From Paracidovorax citrulli (GTDB lineage: Bacteria > Pseudomonadota > Gammaproteobacteria > Burkholderiales > Burkholderiaceae_C): a DNA stretch of 61,036 bases. The notes below the pieces were generated by a model. The model saw only the letters and a program-made list of their open reading frames with translations, did no database searches and had not been told where the DNA came from. Positions 50,585-60,721 of this stretch are shown here, one piece after another. Location: assembly GCF_900100305.1 (NCBI RefSeq), contig NZ_FNEY01000028.1:13497-74532 (forward strand), written 5' to 3'. The position numbers were made by a program, and so were the translations under genes. Every line of letters starts with the position of its first letter. The stretch's first letter is position 1.

Positions 50585-51862
50585 ATGCGCGCAGCACTCT
50601 GGTTCCTGGTACTTTTCGGCACGGCCGTGGCCGCCGCCCTGTTCGCGGGCAACAACCAGGGCACCGTGACCCTGTTCTGGCCACCCTACCGCGTGGACCT
50701 GTCGCTCAACTTCGTGCTGCTGCTGTTCTTCGGCGGCTTCGCGATCCTCTATGCCGCGCTGCGTGCCCTGTCGGCGCTGCTCGAACTGCCGGGCCAGGCA
50801 CGGCGCTGGCGCGTGCAGCAGAAGGAGCGCTCCATGCACGCTGCCCTGCTCGACGCGCTCTCGCAGCTGCTGGCCGGGCGCTTCCTGCGCTCGCGCAAGG
50901 CCGCCATGGCCGCCCTCGCCCAGGAAAACGCCCTGGAAGCCGCCGGGGAAGCCGTGCCGCACGGGCGCCAGCTGCGCACGCTGGCCCACCTGGTCGCCGC
51001 CGAAAGCTCCCACGCCCTGCAGGACCGCGCCACCCGCGAGGCGCACCTGCGCAACGCCCTGGACAACATCCCGGCACGCGCCCCCGTGAGCGAGCTGGAG
51101 CTGCGCGAAGGCGCCCAGCTGCGCGCCGCCCGCTGGTCGCTCGACGAACGTGACGCGGCCACCGCGCTGGAGCACCTCGCCGCCCTGCCGCAGGGCGCGG
51201 CCCGGCGCACGCTGGCCCTGCGGGCGCGCCTCAAGGCCACGCGCCTTTCGCACCAGACCCAGGAGGCGCTGGAAACCGCCCGCCTGCTCGGCAAGCACCG
51301 CGCCTTCTCGCCCGCCGCGGCGCAGAGCATCGTGCGCGGGCTCGCCATCGAACTGCTCAACGGCGCGCACGACCCCGCCCAGCTGCAGCAGACCTGGATG
51401 TCGTTCGAGGCGGCAGAGCGCGCCATGCCCGAACTGGCCATCCATGCCGCGCAGCGCCTCACCGCCCTGGGCGGCGACCACGGGCAGGTGCGCACCTGGC
51501 TGCTGCCCGCCTGGGAGCGGATGGTGGACGCGGCCAACCCGCTGCCCGACGCGCATGCGCTCAAGCTCGTGCGCGTGCTGGAAAGCAACCTCGACGCGCT
51601 CGACGCGGCCTGGCTGGCGCGCATCGAATCCGCCCAGCAGGCCAATCCGCGCGACGCGCGCCTGCAGTACCTGTCCGGCATGGCCTGCCTGCGCCGCCAG
51701 CTCTGGGGCAAGGCACAGCAGCTGTTCACCCAGGCCGCCCAGCAGCTCGACGAAGGTCCGCTGCGCTGCCGCGCCTGGCGCCACCTCGCCGAGCTCGCGG
51801 AGCAGCGCGGCGACACGGAAGCCGCCGCCACGGCCTGGAAGCACGCCGCGCTCGCATCCTGA
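50585..51862 (+). CDS. hemY: HemY family protein (heme biosynthesis operon, TPR domain)
   Basis: 425 aa. Two N-terminal membrane helices (ALWFLVLFGTAVAAALFAGN and LNFVLLLFFGGFAILYAAL) flank PYRVDLS. A long TPR-type helical domain includes ALDNIPARAPVSELELREGAQLRAARWSLDE and AWRHLAELAEQRGDTEAAATAWKHAA. This is the proteobacterial HemY_N/TPR protein of the hem operon, not the protoporphyrinogen oxidase of Gram-positives. Last gene of the operon. Confidence 0.92.
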   Translation: MRAALWFLVLFGTAVAAALFAGNNQGTVTLFWPPYRVDLSLNFVLLLFFGGFAILYAALRALSALLELPGQARRWRVQQKERSMHAALLDALSQLLAGRFLRSRKAAMAALAQENALEAAGEAVPHGRQLRTLAHLVAAESSHALQDRATREAHLRNALDNIPARAPVSELELREGAQLRAARWSLDERDAATALEHLAALPQGAARRTLALRARLKATRLSHQTQEALETARLLGKHRAFSPAAAQSIVRGLAIELLNGAHDPAQLQQTWMSFEAAERAMPELAIHAAQRLTALGGDHGQVRTWLLPAWERMVDAANPLPDAHALKLVRVLESNLDALDAAWLARIESAQQANPRDARLQYLSGMACLRRQLWGKAQQLFTQAAQQLDEGPLRCRAWRHLAELAEQRGDTEAAATAWKHAALAS

Positions 51863-51915
51863 GCCGCGGGCCTGGCGGGCGCTCCAGAAGGCGCCCGGGG
51901 GCCGCCTCGCCCCGC

Positions 51916-53646
51916 TCAGCCCGCCGGCTCCAGCACGCCGTCGAGGTTCCAGCGCCCGTCCTCCCAGCTCCAGGCCACCTGCGGCGCCAGCGCCTGCAGG
52001 AAATGCCGGTCGTGCGACACCACCACCATCGCCCCGGTGAACGACGACAGTGCCTCCTGCAGCGCCTGCACCGCGCGGGCATCCAGGTGATTGGAGGGCT
52101 CGTCCAACAGCAGCAGCTGCGCGGGCGCGCCACCCCACAGCGCACGGGCCAGCGCCGCCCGCACGCGCTCGCCGCCGCTGAGGCTGCCGGAAGGGCGCTG
52201 CACACGGTCCGCGTCCAGGCCGAGCTGCGCCAGGCGCGTGCGCAGTTCCGCCGTGGGCAGCGGCGACTCCGCCAGCGCGAGCACTTCCATCACGCTGCGC
52301 TCCGGCGGCAGCAGCGCCCGGGCATCCTGGTCCAGCCAGACCGAACGCACTTGGCAGACAACGCGGCCGGCTACGGGCACCAGGTGCCCCGCCAGCATGC
52401 GCAGCAGGCTGCTCTTGCCGCAGCCATTGGGCCCGGTCACGGCGATGCGTACCGGGCCGCTCCAGAGCCCGTCGAGCGGCGTCTTCGGCCCGAACGGCGG
52501 CACCGCCCCCTCCAGCCGCAGCACCGGCTTGCCCGGCGGAATGGCGCTGGCAGGCAGCGGCAGCGCCACGGCCGCCTCCGGCCCCACCCTGGCGAACGCT
52601 TCGCGCACGCTCTCCTCGATCCGTTCACGCACCTGCTGCCGGCGCACGCCCTCCCGTCCGGCGTGCGCTTCGGCCTGGTCCTTCATGCGGTCCAGTACCA
52701 GGGGCGACTGGTTGGCGTCCCGGCGTGATGCACTTCCGCGCGCGGTGCGCCGGGCCTGGGCCTGCTGCTGGCGGCGCAGTTCGCGCAACGCCCCATCGCG
52801 CTGCGCACGCGCTTGCCGCAACGCTTCGTGCGCGGCCTGGGTTTCGGCAGCCTTCCGTGCCGCATACGCGCTCCAGCCGCCGCCGTACAGGCGCAAGCCG
52901 CGTGGTGACAGCTCCGCGATGCGGTCCGCGCCCTCCAGCAGCGCCCGGTCGTGGCTCGCCACCAGCACGGCGCGCGGTCCGCCACGCCCGCCATCCAGCG
53001 CCTGCCGCAGCCAGCGCCGTGCCTCGCCATCCAGGTGGTTGGTGGGCTCGTCCAGCAGCAGCACCTCGGCCTGCGAAAAAAAGGTGCCGGCCAGCGCCAC
53101 TCGCGCACGCTCTCCGCCGCTGAGGCGGCTCGCATCGGCATCGCCCGGCAGGTGGCCGAGGCCGGCCCCCTCCAGTGCCTGCCGCCAGCGGGCCGGCCAG
53201 TCCCAGCGGCCGTCCGCCAGAAGCAGGTCCTCGGCGCTGCCCAGGCCGCACTCCAGCCGCCGCAATGCCTCCAGCTCGCGGTCGAGGCCTGCCAGGGCGG
53301 CCAGGGTCGCGCCCGGCGGATGCTGGCCCACGGCCCGCAATGTCCCCGTGCACAGCACATTGCCGGAAGACGGCTGCAACACGCCGGCCGCGATCGACAG
53401 CAGCACGCTCTTGCCCACGCCGTTGTCGCCCACCAGGCCGGTGACGCCGGGCGGCAGGCTCAACGTCGGCGGCTCGGCCCACAGCGGCTCGCCGCCGGGA
53501 GGACACCACTGCACCTGGCGCAACTGAAGCCTCGAGGCCGTCCCCTCCGCGCCATGGGAGGACAAGGTCTGATCGGAAAAGGAAGAGGCAGCGCGCGGCG
53601 CGCTGCGGGAAGAAGGCGGACGGTTGTCCGCGTTGAAGGTCGCCAT
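51916..53646 (-). CDS. ABC-F family ATPase (two ATPase domains)
   Basis: 576-aa soluble protein with two ABC domains and no membrane part. Domain 1: Walker A GDNGVGKSVLL, signature LSGGERARVAL, Walker B VLLLDEPTNHLD. A charged linker (ALRQARAQRDGALRELRRQQQAQARR) follows. Domain 2: GPNGCGKSSLL, SLSGGERVRAAL, LLLLDEPSNHLD and VVVSHDRHFLQAL. The EPTNHLD/EPSNHLD pattern is that of ABC-F proteins, which act on ribosomes (translation factors or antibiotic protection). Which class cannot be said. ATG at 53646 chosen; 53655 is an alternative. Confidence 0.92.
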   Translation of the reverse strand: MATFNADNRPPSSRSAPRAASSFSDQTLSSHGAEGTASRLQLRQVQWCPPGGEPLWAEPPTLSLPPGVTGLVGDNGVGKSVLLSIAAGVLQPSSGNVLCTGTLRAVGQHPPGATLAALAGLDRELEALRRLECGLGSAEDLLLADGRWDWPARWRQALEGAGLGHLPGDADASRLSGGERARVALAGTFFSQAEVLLLDEPTNHLDGEARRWLRQALDGGRGGPRAVLVASHDRALLEGADRIAELSPRGLRLYGGGWSAYAARKAAETQAAHEALRQARAQRDGALRELRRQQQAQARRTARGSASRRDANQSPLVLDRMKDQAEAHAGREGVRRQQVRERIEESVREAFARVGPEAAVALPLPASAIPPGKPVLRLEGAVPPFGPKTPLDGLWSGPVRIAVTGPNGCGKSSLLRMLAGHLVPVAGRVVCQVRSVWLDQDARALLPPERSVMEVLALAESPLPTAELRTRLAQLGLDADRVQRPSGSLSGGERVRAALARALWGGAPAQLLLLDEPSNHLDARAVQALQEALSSFTGAMVVVSHDRHFLQALAPQVAWSWEDGRWNLDGVLEPAG

Positions 53647-53847
53647 GCCGGGCACTCCAAGCCATCGAGATCGGCCACCCGCAACAAAAAGGGGTGGAAC
53701 GGATGGGTGGGGGGCTCACAGGCGCATCGGCGGATACCTCGGCAGGAAAGCGAAAGGGATGGAGAAAAGATGACAGACGGCCGCGAAGGCCTCTGCCAAT
53801 GACTATACGTCCGCTCCAGGGTCTTGCGCAAGTTGCTCTATATGAAA

Positions 53848-53870
53848 CTGATTACGAATAGTACAATCAG
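53848..53870 (+). promoter_or_regulatory. Inverted repeat upstream of the VOC gene, possible operator
   Basis: CTGATT and AATCAG form perfect 6-bp arms separated by 11 bp, in an AT-rich patch 24 bp before the VOC start. A TACAAT at 53862-53867 could be a -10 box overlapping it. No regulator gene is adjacent. Confidence 0.35.
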
Positions 53871-53894
53871 TCCATTCGCTACCAGGAGACAGCC

Positions 53895-54524
53895 ATGAGC
53901 GCACTGCCCCGCCCCGATCCGGCCACCCTGCCCCCGCCCGCCGCCGTGCAGCAACTGCACCACTACGCCTACCGCGCGCGCGACGCGGAAGAAACGCGGC
54001 ACTTCTACGAAGACATCCTCGGCCTGCCGCTCTACCACATCATCCAGAGCGACTACGTGCCCAGCACCGGCGAATACTGCCCCTACACGCACTTCTTCTT
54101 CCGCCTGCGGGACGGCTCCTTCATCGCCTTCTTCGACCTGGGCGACGACGTGAAGCCCGAGCCCTCGCCCAACACCCCGCAGTGGGTCAACCACGTCGCC
54201 TTCCGCGTCGATACCGTCGAGGAACTCGAAAACACCAAGGCCCGCCTGCAGGCGCACGGCATCGAGGTGCTCGGCGTGACCGATCACCACATCTTCAAGA
54301 GCATCTATTTCTTCGACCCCAACGGCATCCGGCTCGAACTGGCCGCCCAGCTGGCCGACGAGGAGCACATGGCCAAGGACAGCAAGGTGGCCCACCAGCG
54401 CCTCGCCGAATGGACGGCCCGCAAGGAGCAGTGGCGCCGCGAGCGCGCCGAAGGCAGGTCGGCAGCCCCGCTCAAGCCCCAGTCCAACGACCGGCCGGAG
54501 TACGTGCCGGGCACCTCGGCCTGA
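53895..54524 (+). CDS. VOC (glyoxalase/bleomycin resistance/dioxygenase) family protein
   Basis: 209 aa. Vicinal-oxygen-chelate fold: HHYAYRARDAEETRHFYEDILGLPL starts the first beta-alpha module; TPQWVNHVAFRVDTVEELENTKARLQAHGIEVLG the second; IYFFDPNGIRLELAAQ supplies the C-terminal metal Glu. His residues in LHHYAYR and VNHVAFR and Glu in RLELAA fit a metal site. The C-terminal about 50 residues are a charged helix and tail. Substrate unknown. Preceded by CAGGAGA ribosome site. Confidence 0.9.
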   Translation: MSALPRPDPATLPPPAAVQQLHHYAYRARDAEETRHFYEDILGLPLYHIIQSDYVPSTGEYCPYTHFFFRLRDGSFIAFFDLGDDVKPEPSPNTPQWVNHVAFRVDTVEELENTKARLQAHGIEVLGVTDHHIFKSIYFFDPNGIRLELAAQLADEEHMAKDSKVAHQRLAEWTARKEQWRRERAEGRSAAPLKPQSNDRPEYVPGTSA

Positions 54525-54595
54525 GGCAGGCACGCGGGCAGGCCAGTCGGTCTGCAGTCCGGCCCGCGCGGGGCCGTGGCGGGACGCAGCCGAAC

Positions 54596-56443
54596 TCAGC
54601 CTTCGGCCTGGTGCATGCGCATCACCTGGTGGCGCTGCCAGTAGGCATTCACCACGGCCTTGAACCGGTCCTTCTCGGACCGCATGCCCGCCAGCGCGAT
54701 ATTCGTCGTGCGGTGCCGCAGCAGGCGCCTTTCCGGGTGGGTGACCACCAGCGCGTTCGTGAACGCGCTCTCGCTGAACTGCAGCGCCTTCACGGCATCC
54801 CAGGGCACGTGCTGGTCGCCCCGCGTGGCCCGGATGCCGTCGATGCTCACCTCCACCATCTGGCCACCCTTGACCTCGAACGACTGCGGGGGAAAGTACT
54901 GCAGCACGATCGCCCGTTCCGCATCGTTCGCGGGCTCATAGCGGTAGGCCAGGCTGCGTTCGTGGTTTTCCGCGAAAGCCGCCTCGTACTCCGACCACAG
55001 CCGCGACTCGATCGCCTCCGCCGTGAGGATCTCCTGCGCCCAGGTGGAGGCCGGCGCGCGCCGCACGATGGCGCCATAGTCGGCTTCGGCCAGCGACACC
55101 CCCACGCGCCCGATGCGTTCGGGCGTGGGCGGATGCGAATCGAACGGATGCGGCACGTGGGCCGAGCGCATGGCCTCGGCGAAACCGGGCGACTCCGCAT
55201 AGGGCCCGAGCCCCTGCGCGATGAAGCCCGCGATGCCGAGCGCCTGGCCGTGGCGCTGGTCCCGGCCGAACAGGTCTTCCTCGATGCGGTGCCGGTACTG
55301 CGCGTAGGCGGCGATCTTCACGAGCGACCGGGCGATGCCCTCGGGCGACACCGCGTCCGCGGCCGTGCGGTCGGCGCGGAATTCGCGCTCGCGGCTGTCC
55401 CGCGCGAGGGCGATCCCGAAGATCGTGCGATAGAGGGTGAGCAGCGGCGACGCCAGCGCCGACAGGCCGCCCCCGCGCACCGCGTTCAGGTAGTGGTCGA
55501 ACTGCACCAGCTTGGGGCCCAGGCGGGCACTGCTGCGCGTATCGCCACCGCCCAGGTGGGCCAGTTCGTGCGCCAGCACCGCATCGGCCTCGTGCTGGTC
55601 CAGCACCCGCAGCAGCGGAAGGCTGACGAACAGCGTTCGGCCCGTGAGCTCGCGCCCCTGCACGGTCAGCGGCGCCTCGGTCACGAAGAAGTTGGCGTCT
55701 ATGCCCGCCACGATGTGGCGCGGGGGCTCCGTGCCCAGGCGCGCGGCCAGGGCGCGCACCCGCTGCCAGAGCTGCGGCGCATCGGCTTGGGCGATGGTCT
55801 CGCCCGTCACCGCGTTGTCCCGCGGCAGCCTGCGGAAGATCGCCGCCACGGCCAGGACCACGGCCACGGCCATGCCCAGCGCCACCACCACGATGAGCTT
55901 GGGCGAGTACCGGTGGAAGAAGAACGCAGGCACCCAGAACGCGAGCCACGTCAGCATGGCGCCCTGCACGACCAGCGAAACCGCGCTCGCCCAGGTGGTG
56001 AGCCGCCACCCCGCCACGAAGCTCGCATACTGCAGCGGCCGGTTCACGAACGCCAGCGCCCCCAGCCCGAGCACCGCGATCAGCAGCGCGGCGCCGCCCA
56101 GCAGCGTCGCGGCCGACAGCCGGTGGGCCAGATCGAACTGCCAGGCGGGCGAGAAACGGCCGCACAGGCCCTCGCGCACCGCGGCGACGCGCGGATGCGC
56201 GTCATGGCAGGCGCCGGAAGGCGGATGGCTGCGGAAGAACGTGCGCTGGGCCTCCTTCTCGGCCGCGGGCATCGACACCTCGGCATCGATGCGGCGCTCG
56301 ATGTCCGCCAGGAACCGGGCATCTTCCGCGCCCTGCACGTGCCGCGCGAACAGCATCGTCGCGGCGGGAACCAGAAAGAGGGAAACCAGGGTGAGCAAGG
56401 CCACTTTCAGGAGGCCCTTGCGGAATTCGGAAGATGCGTTCAT
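54596..56443 (-). CDS. M48 family membrane metalloprotease
   Basis: 615 aa with four predicted membrane helices (about residues 12-32, 110-132, 150-172, 182-202) and a zinc protease motif HELAH beginning at His292; the downstream [11 protein letters not shown] supplies the third zinc ligand. This is the HtpX/Ste24-like M48 class. The C-terminal about 140 residues form a soluble domain ([21 protein letters not shown]) of unknown role. A GTG 6 bp upstream of the chosen ATG is possible. Confidence 0.92.
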   Translation of the reverse strand: MNASSEFRKGLLKVALLTLVSLFLVPAATMLFARHVQGAEDARFLADIERRIDAEVSMPAAEKEAQRTFFRSHPPSGACHDAHPRVAAVREGLCGRFSPAWQFDLAHRLSAATLLGGAALLIAVLGLGALAFVNRPLQYASFVAGWRLTTWASAVSLVVQGAMLTWLAFWVPAFFFHRYSPKLIVVVALGMAVAVVLAVAAIFRRLPRDNAVTGETIAQADAPQLWQRVRALAARLGTEPPRHIVAGIDANFFVTEAPLTVQGRELTGRTLFVSLPLLRVLDQHEADAVLAHELAHLGGGDTRSSARLGPKLVQFDHYLNAVRGGGLSALASPLLTLYRTIFGIALARDSREREFRADRTAADAVSPEGIARSLVKIAAYAQYRHRIEEDLFGRDQRHGQALGIAGFIAQGLGPYAESPGFAEAMRSAHVPHPFDSHPPTPERIGRVGVSLAEADYGAIVRRAPASTWAQEILTAEAIESRLWSEYEAAFAENHERSLAYRYEPANDAERAIVLQYFPPQSFEVKGGQMVEVSIDGIRATRGDQHVPWDAVKALQFSESAFTNALVVTHPERRLLRHRTTNIALAGMRSEKDRFKAVVNAYWQRHQVMRMHQAEG

Positions 56444-56613
56444 CGGCACTGCGCTTTGTTGGAATGGTTTTCATCACCGGCGCGGCCGGCCCCCTCCGGG
56501 CGGCCCGCGGTGGCGGAGCCGAGAATTATTCGCAGCCGGCCCGGCGCGGTCCACCACCGGCACGTAACAAAACAAGACACCGCCCGCGGCGCGGCCCCCC
56601 GGAGCCGGGCCCG

Positions 56614-56668
56614 TAGAATCCCCTGTTCAGCCCATTTCCCACGCGACAGCGCCTCTTTCCAGAGGCGC
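56614..56668 (+). promoter_or_regulatory. Possible promoter and leader hairpin of valS
   Basis: TAGAAT (56614-56619) is a likely -10 box. The leader then contains a perfect 8-bp hairpin, GCGCCTCT-TTCC-AGAGGCGC (56649-56668), ending 17 nt before the valS ATG. No obvious Shine-Dalgarno lies between the hairpin and the ATG and there is no T-run, so it is not a terminator. Confidence 0.35.
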
Positions 56669-56685
56669 CGCACCTGCCCGTTTCC

Positions 56686-59577
56686 ATGCCCATGAGCTCG
56701 CCCCTGCACCAGCCCGGCCTTGAAAGCCTGTCCAAGTCCTTCGAACCCTCCGCCCTGGAAGCCCACTGGGGCCCCGAGTGGGAGCGCCGGGGCTACGGCG
56801 CGGCGGGCTACCGCGGCACCGGGGCGCCGGATGACGGCGCCGCTGCGCGCGGCGAGAACTTCGCCATCCAGCTGCCGCCACCCAACGTGACCGGCACGCT
56901 GCACATGGGCCATGCGTTCAACCAGACCATCATGGACAGCCTCGCGCGCTACCACCGCATGCGGGGCCACAACACGCTGTGGGTGCCGGGCACCGACCAC
57001 GCCGGCATCGCCACGCAGATCGTGGTGGAGCGCCAGCTCCAGGAACAGGGCGCGAGCCGCCACGACCTGGGCCGCGAAGCCTTCACCCGCAAGGTCTGGG
57101 AATGGAAGGAAAAGAGCGGCAACACCATCACCACGCAGATGCGCCGCCTGGGCGACAGCGTGGACTGGAGCCGCGAATACTTCACCATGGACGACAAGCT
57201 CTCGAAGGTCGTCACCGACACCTTCGTGCGCCTCTACGAACAGGGACTGATCTACCGCGGCAAGCGCCTCGTGAACTGGGATCCGGTGCTGCAGTCCGCC
57301 GTGTCCGACCTGGAAGTGGAGAGCGAAGAGAAGGACGGCTCGCTCTGGCACATCGCCTACCCCCTCACGGATGGTTCCGGCAGCCTCACCGTGGCCACCA
57401 CGCGGCCCGAGACCATGCTGGGCGACGTGGCCGTGATGGTCCACCCCGAGGACGAACGCTACACGGCCCTGGTCGGCAAGACCGTGACGCTGCCCCTGGT
57501 GGGCCGCGAGATCCCCATCATCGCCGACGCCTACGTGGACAAGGAATTCGGCACCGGCGTCGTCAAGGTCACGCCCGCGCACGACCCCAACGACTACCAG
57601 GTGGGCCAGCGCCACGGCCTTCCCATGATCGTGGTGCTGACCCTGCAGGCCACCATCAACGAGAACGCCCCGGAGAAATACCGCGGCATGGACCGCTTCG
57701 TGGCCCGCAAGGCCATCGTGGCCGACCTGGAAGCTGCCGGAGCCCTGGTCGAGACCAAGAAGCACAAGCTCATGGTCCCCATCTGCACCCGCACCGGCCA
57801 GGTGGTCGAGCCCATGCTGACCGACCAGTGGTTCGTCGCCATGAGCGAGGTGGGCAAGGGCGACCCGACGGGCAAGTCGATCGCGCAGAAGGCCATCGAT
57901 GCCGTGGCCTCCGGCCAGGTGCAGTTCGTGCCCGAGAACTGGGTCAACACCTACAACCAGTGGATGAACAACATCCAGGACTGGTGCATCAGCCGCCAGC
58001 TCTGGTGGGGCCACCAGATCCCCGCCTGGTACGACGAGGCCGGCAAGGTCTATGTGGCCCGCAGCGAGGCCGACGCCCAGGCCCAGGCCGGCGCGGGCGC
58101 GAAGCTCACGCGCGACGCCGACGTGCTGGACACCTGGTACTCCTCCGCGCTAGTGCCCTTCTCGTCGCTCGGCTGGCCCGAAGCGCTGGATGACGCATCG
58201 CCCACCAAGGACTACGACCTCTACCTGCCCTCCTCCGTGCTGGTCACGGGCTACGACATCATCTTCTTCTGGGTCGCCCGGATGATCATGATGAGCACCC
58301 ACTTCACGGGCCGCGTGCCGTTCAGGCACGTGTACATGCACGGCCTCGTGCGCGACGCCCAGGGCAAGAAGATGTCCAAGTCCGAGGGCAACGTGCTCGA
58401 CCCGGTGGACCTGATCGACGGCATCGCGCTCGAGCCCCTGCTGGAAAAGCGCACCACCGGCCTGCGCCGCCCCGAGACCGCGCCCCAGGTGCGCAAGAAC
58501 ACGCAGAAGGAATTCCCCGAAGGCATTCCCGCCTACGGCGCCGACGCGCTGCGCTTCACCTTCGCCGCGCTCGCCAGCCTGGGCCGCAGCATCAACTTCG
58601 ACAGCAAGCGCTGCGAGGGCTACCGCAATTTCTGCAACAAGCTCTGGAACGCCAGCCGCTTCGTGCTGATGAACTGCGAAGGCCACGACTGCGGCCTTTC
58701 GGACCACACCCAGGCCGACTGCGACGGCGGCTACCTGCAGTTCAGCCAGCCCGACCGCTGGATCGTCTCCGCCCTGCAGAAGGTGGAGGCGGAGGTCGCC
58801 AAAGGCTTCGAGGACTACCGTCTCGACCACGTTGCCCAGGCCATCTACGAATTCGTCTGGAACGAGTTCTGCGACTGGTACCTGGAAATCGCCAAGGTGC
58901 AGATCCAGACCGGCAGCGAAGCGCAGCAGCGCGCCACGCGCCGCACGCTGATCCGCACGCTGGAAACCATCCTGCGCCTCGCGCACCCGCTGATCCCGTT
59001 CATCACCGAAGAGCTCTGGCAGAAGGTCGCCCCGGTGGCCGGCCGCGAGGGCGCGTCGGTCAGTGTCGCGCCTTATCCGCAGGCCCAGCCCGAGCGCATC
59101 GACGAGGCCGCCATCGCCCATGTCGGCCGCCTCAAGGCCCTGGTCGATGCCTGCCGCACGCTGCGCGGCGAAATGAACGTCTCCCCCGCCACCCGGCTGC
59201 CGCTCTACGCCGTCGGCGACGCCGATTTCATGCGCGCGGCAGCCCCTGCCCTGCAGGCCCTGGCCAAGCTCAGCGAAGTCAAGGTGTTCGACGACGAAGC
59301 CACCTGGGCCGCCGCCGCGCAGGCGGCACCCGTGGCGGTGGTCGGCGAGGCCCGCCTGTGCCTGCACATGGAAATCGACGTGGCCGCCGAGAAGGCCCGC
59401 CTCGCCAAGGAGATCGGCCGCATCGAGGGCGAGATCGCCAAGGCGCGCGGCAAGCTCGCGAACGAGGCCTTCGTCGCCAAGGCACCGCCGGCCGTCATCG
59501 AGCAGGAGCACAAGCGCGTCGCGGACTTCGGCGCCACGCTCGAGCGCCTGCGCGACCAGTTGACGCGGCTGGGGTGA
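56686..59577 (+). CDS. valS: Valyl-tRNA synthetase
   Basis: 963 aa class Ia synthetase. HIGH-type motif in [16 protein letters not shown], editing (CP1) domain with [24 protein letters not shown] in [20 protein letters not shown], anticodon-binding domain around FWNE-like [16 protein letters not shown], and the C-terminal coiled coil ([23 protein letters not shown]) typical of ValRS. Full length, standard. Confidence 0.97.
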   Translation: MPMSSPLHQPGLESLSKSFEPSALEAHWGPEWERRGYGAAGYRGTGAPDDGAAARGENFAIQLPPPNVTGTLHMGHAFNQTIMDSLARYHRMRGHNTLWVPGTDHAGIATQIVVERQLQEQGASRHDLGREAFTRKVWEWKEKSGNTITTQMRRLGDSVDWSREYFTMDDKLSKVVTDTFVRLYEQGLIYRGKRLVNWDPVLQSAVSDLEVESEEKDGSLWHIAYPLTDGSGSLTVATTRPETMLGDVAVMVHPEDERYTALVGKTVTLPLVGREIPIIADAYVDKEFGTGVVKVTPAHDPNDYQVGQRHGLPMIVVLTLQATINENAPEKYRGMDRFVARKAIVADLEAAGALVETKKHKLMVPICTRTGQVVEPMLTDQWFVAMSEVGKGDPTGKSIAQKAIDAVASGQVQFVPENWVNTYNQWMNNIQDWCISRQLWWGHQIPAWYDEAGKVYVARSEADAQAQAGAGAKLTRDADVLDTWYSSALVPFSSLGWPEALDDASPTKDYDLYLPSSVLVTGYDIIFFWVARMIMMSTHFTGRVPFRHVYMHGLVRDAQGKKMSKSEGNVLDPVDLIDGIALEPLLEKRTTGLRRPETAPQVRKNTQKEFPEGIPAYGADALRFTFAALASLGRSINFDSKRCEGYRNFCNKLWNASRFVLMNCEGHDCGLSDHTQADCDGGYLQFSQPDRWIVSALQKVEAEVAKGFEDYRLDHVAQAIYEFVWNEFCDWYLEIAKVQIQTGSEAQQRATRRTLIRTLETILRLAHPLIPFITEELWQKVAPVAGREGASVSVAPYPQAQPERIDEAAIAHVGRLKALVDACRTLRGEMNVSPATRLPLYAVGDADFMRAAAPALQALAKLSEVKVFDDEATWAAAAQAAPVAVVGEARLCLHMEIDVAAEKARLAKEIGRIEGEIAKARGKLANEAFVAKAPPAVIEQEHKRVADFGATLERLRDQLTRLG

Positions 59578-59713
59578 GCCAGGGACAGCACGCTGCTGCG
59601 CTCTGCGCTTGCAGCCTTCGCGGGTGTAACCAGGTGCAGTTTCAGTTGAAGGCCTACGGTGGCGCCCCCACCCTCCTTCGACAATGATCCAACTTCCAAC
59701 CGAGGAATCTTCA

Positions 59714-60601
59714 ATGAGCGACAACTCCGCGATCCGCAAAGCCGTCTTCCCCGTGGCCGGCCTGGGCACCCGCTTCCTGCCCGCCACGAAGGCATCCCCC
59801 AAGGAGATGCTGCCGGTGGTGGACAAGCCGCTGATCCAGTACGCCGTCGAAGAGGCCTACGCGGCCGGCATCCGCCACATGATCTTCGTCACCGGCCGCA
59901 GCAAGCGCGCCATCGAGGACCATTTCGACACCGCCTACGAACTCGAGAACGAGCTGGAAGCGGCCGGCAAGAAGGACCTGCTGCAGCTCGTGCGCTCGGT
60001 CGCGCCCAACGACATGGACTGCGCCTTCGTGCGCCAGCCGCGTTCCCTGGGCCTCGGCCATGCCGTGCTCTGCGCCGAGCCGCTCGTGGGCCGCGAACCC
60101 TTCGCCGTGCTGCTCGCCGACGACCTGATGGTGGGACCGCCCGGCGGCCAGCCCGTCATGGCCCAGATGGCGGCCGCCTTCCGCAAGCAGGGCCGCTCGC
60201 TGCTGGCCGTGCAGGAAGTGCCGCAGGACCAGGTCCGCCGCTACGGCATCGTGGCCGGCGAACCCGCGGGCGGCCCGCTGATCCGCATCGACCGCATCGT
60301 CGAGAAGCCGGCCCCCGAAGAAGCGCCCTCGCGCATGGGCGTGGCCGGCCGCTACATCCTCACGCCCGGCGTGTTCGACGAAATCCGCAACCAGCCCCAG
60401 GGCGTGGGCGGCGAGATCCAGCTCACCGACGCGATCGCCCGCCTCATGGCCCGCGAAGCCGTCTATGCCTTCCGCTACGAAGGCAAGCGCTACGACTGCG
60501 GCAGCAAGGAAGGCTTCCTGGAAGCCACCGTGGAACTGGCCCTGCAGCATCCCCAGGTGGGCGCTGCCTTCCGCGAATACCTCAAGACCGTGGAAATCTG
60601 A
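59714..60601 (+). CDS. galU: UTP-glucose-1-phosphate uridylyltransferase
   Basis: 295 aa; makes UDP-glucose for cell-envelope polysaccharides and glycans. Nucleotide-binding [19 protein letters not shown], then [49 protein letters not shown] and [14 protein letters not shown] at 59714 with AGGA upstream; an ATG 30 bp earlier would add 10 non-conserved residues. Ends before a strong terminator. Confidence 0.96.
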   Translation: MSDNSAIRKAVFPVAGLGTRFLPATKASPKEMLPVVDKPLIQYAVEEAYAAGIRHMIFVTGRSKRAIEDHFDTAYELENELEAAGKKDLLQLVRSVAPNDMDCAFVRQPRSLGLGHAVLCAEPLVGREPFAVLLADDLMVGPPGGQPVMAQMAAAFRKQGRSLLAVQEVPQDQVRRYGIVAGEPAGGPLIRIDRIVEKPAPEEAPSRMGVAGRYILTPGVFDEIRNQPQGVGGEIQLTDAIARLMAREAVYAFRYEGKRYDCGSKEGFLEATVELALQHPQVGAAFREYLKTVEI

Positions 60602-60639
60602 TCTGCATATTCGGCAAGCACTCGCTCCCATCGAAAAAA

Positions 60640-60663
60640 GGCGCTCCCGGGGAGCGCCTTTTT
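60640..60663 (+). terminator. Terminator of galU
   Basis: GGCGCTCC/GGAGCGCC stem with a CGG loop and TTTTT; a preceding A6 run makes it potentially bidirectional. Confidence 0.92.
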
Positions 60664-60715
60664 GCTGGCCTCGCCCCGCCCGCGAAGCATGGCAGCATGC
60701 CTGTACGGCCCGGAG

Positions 60716-60721
60716 CCTAGC
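60716..60721. other. Candidate IS481 target site CCTAGC
   Basis: CCTAGC directly precedes the insertion-sequence end. It matches NCTAGN, the 6-bp target reported for IS481 and IS1002 of Bordetella. The second copy would lie beyond the window. Confidence 0.7.
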
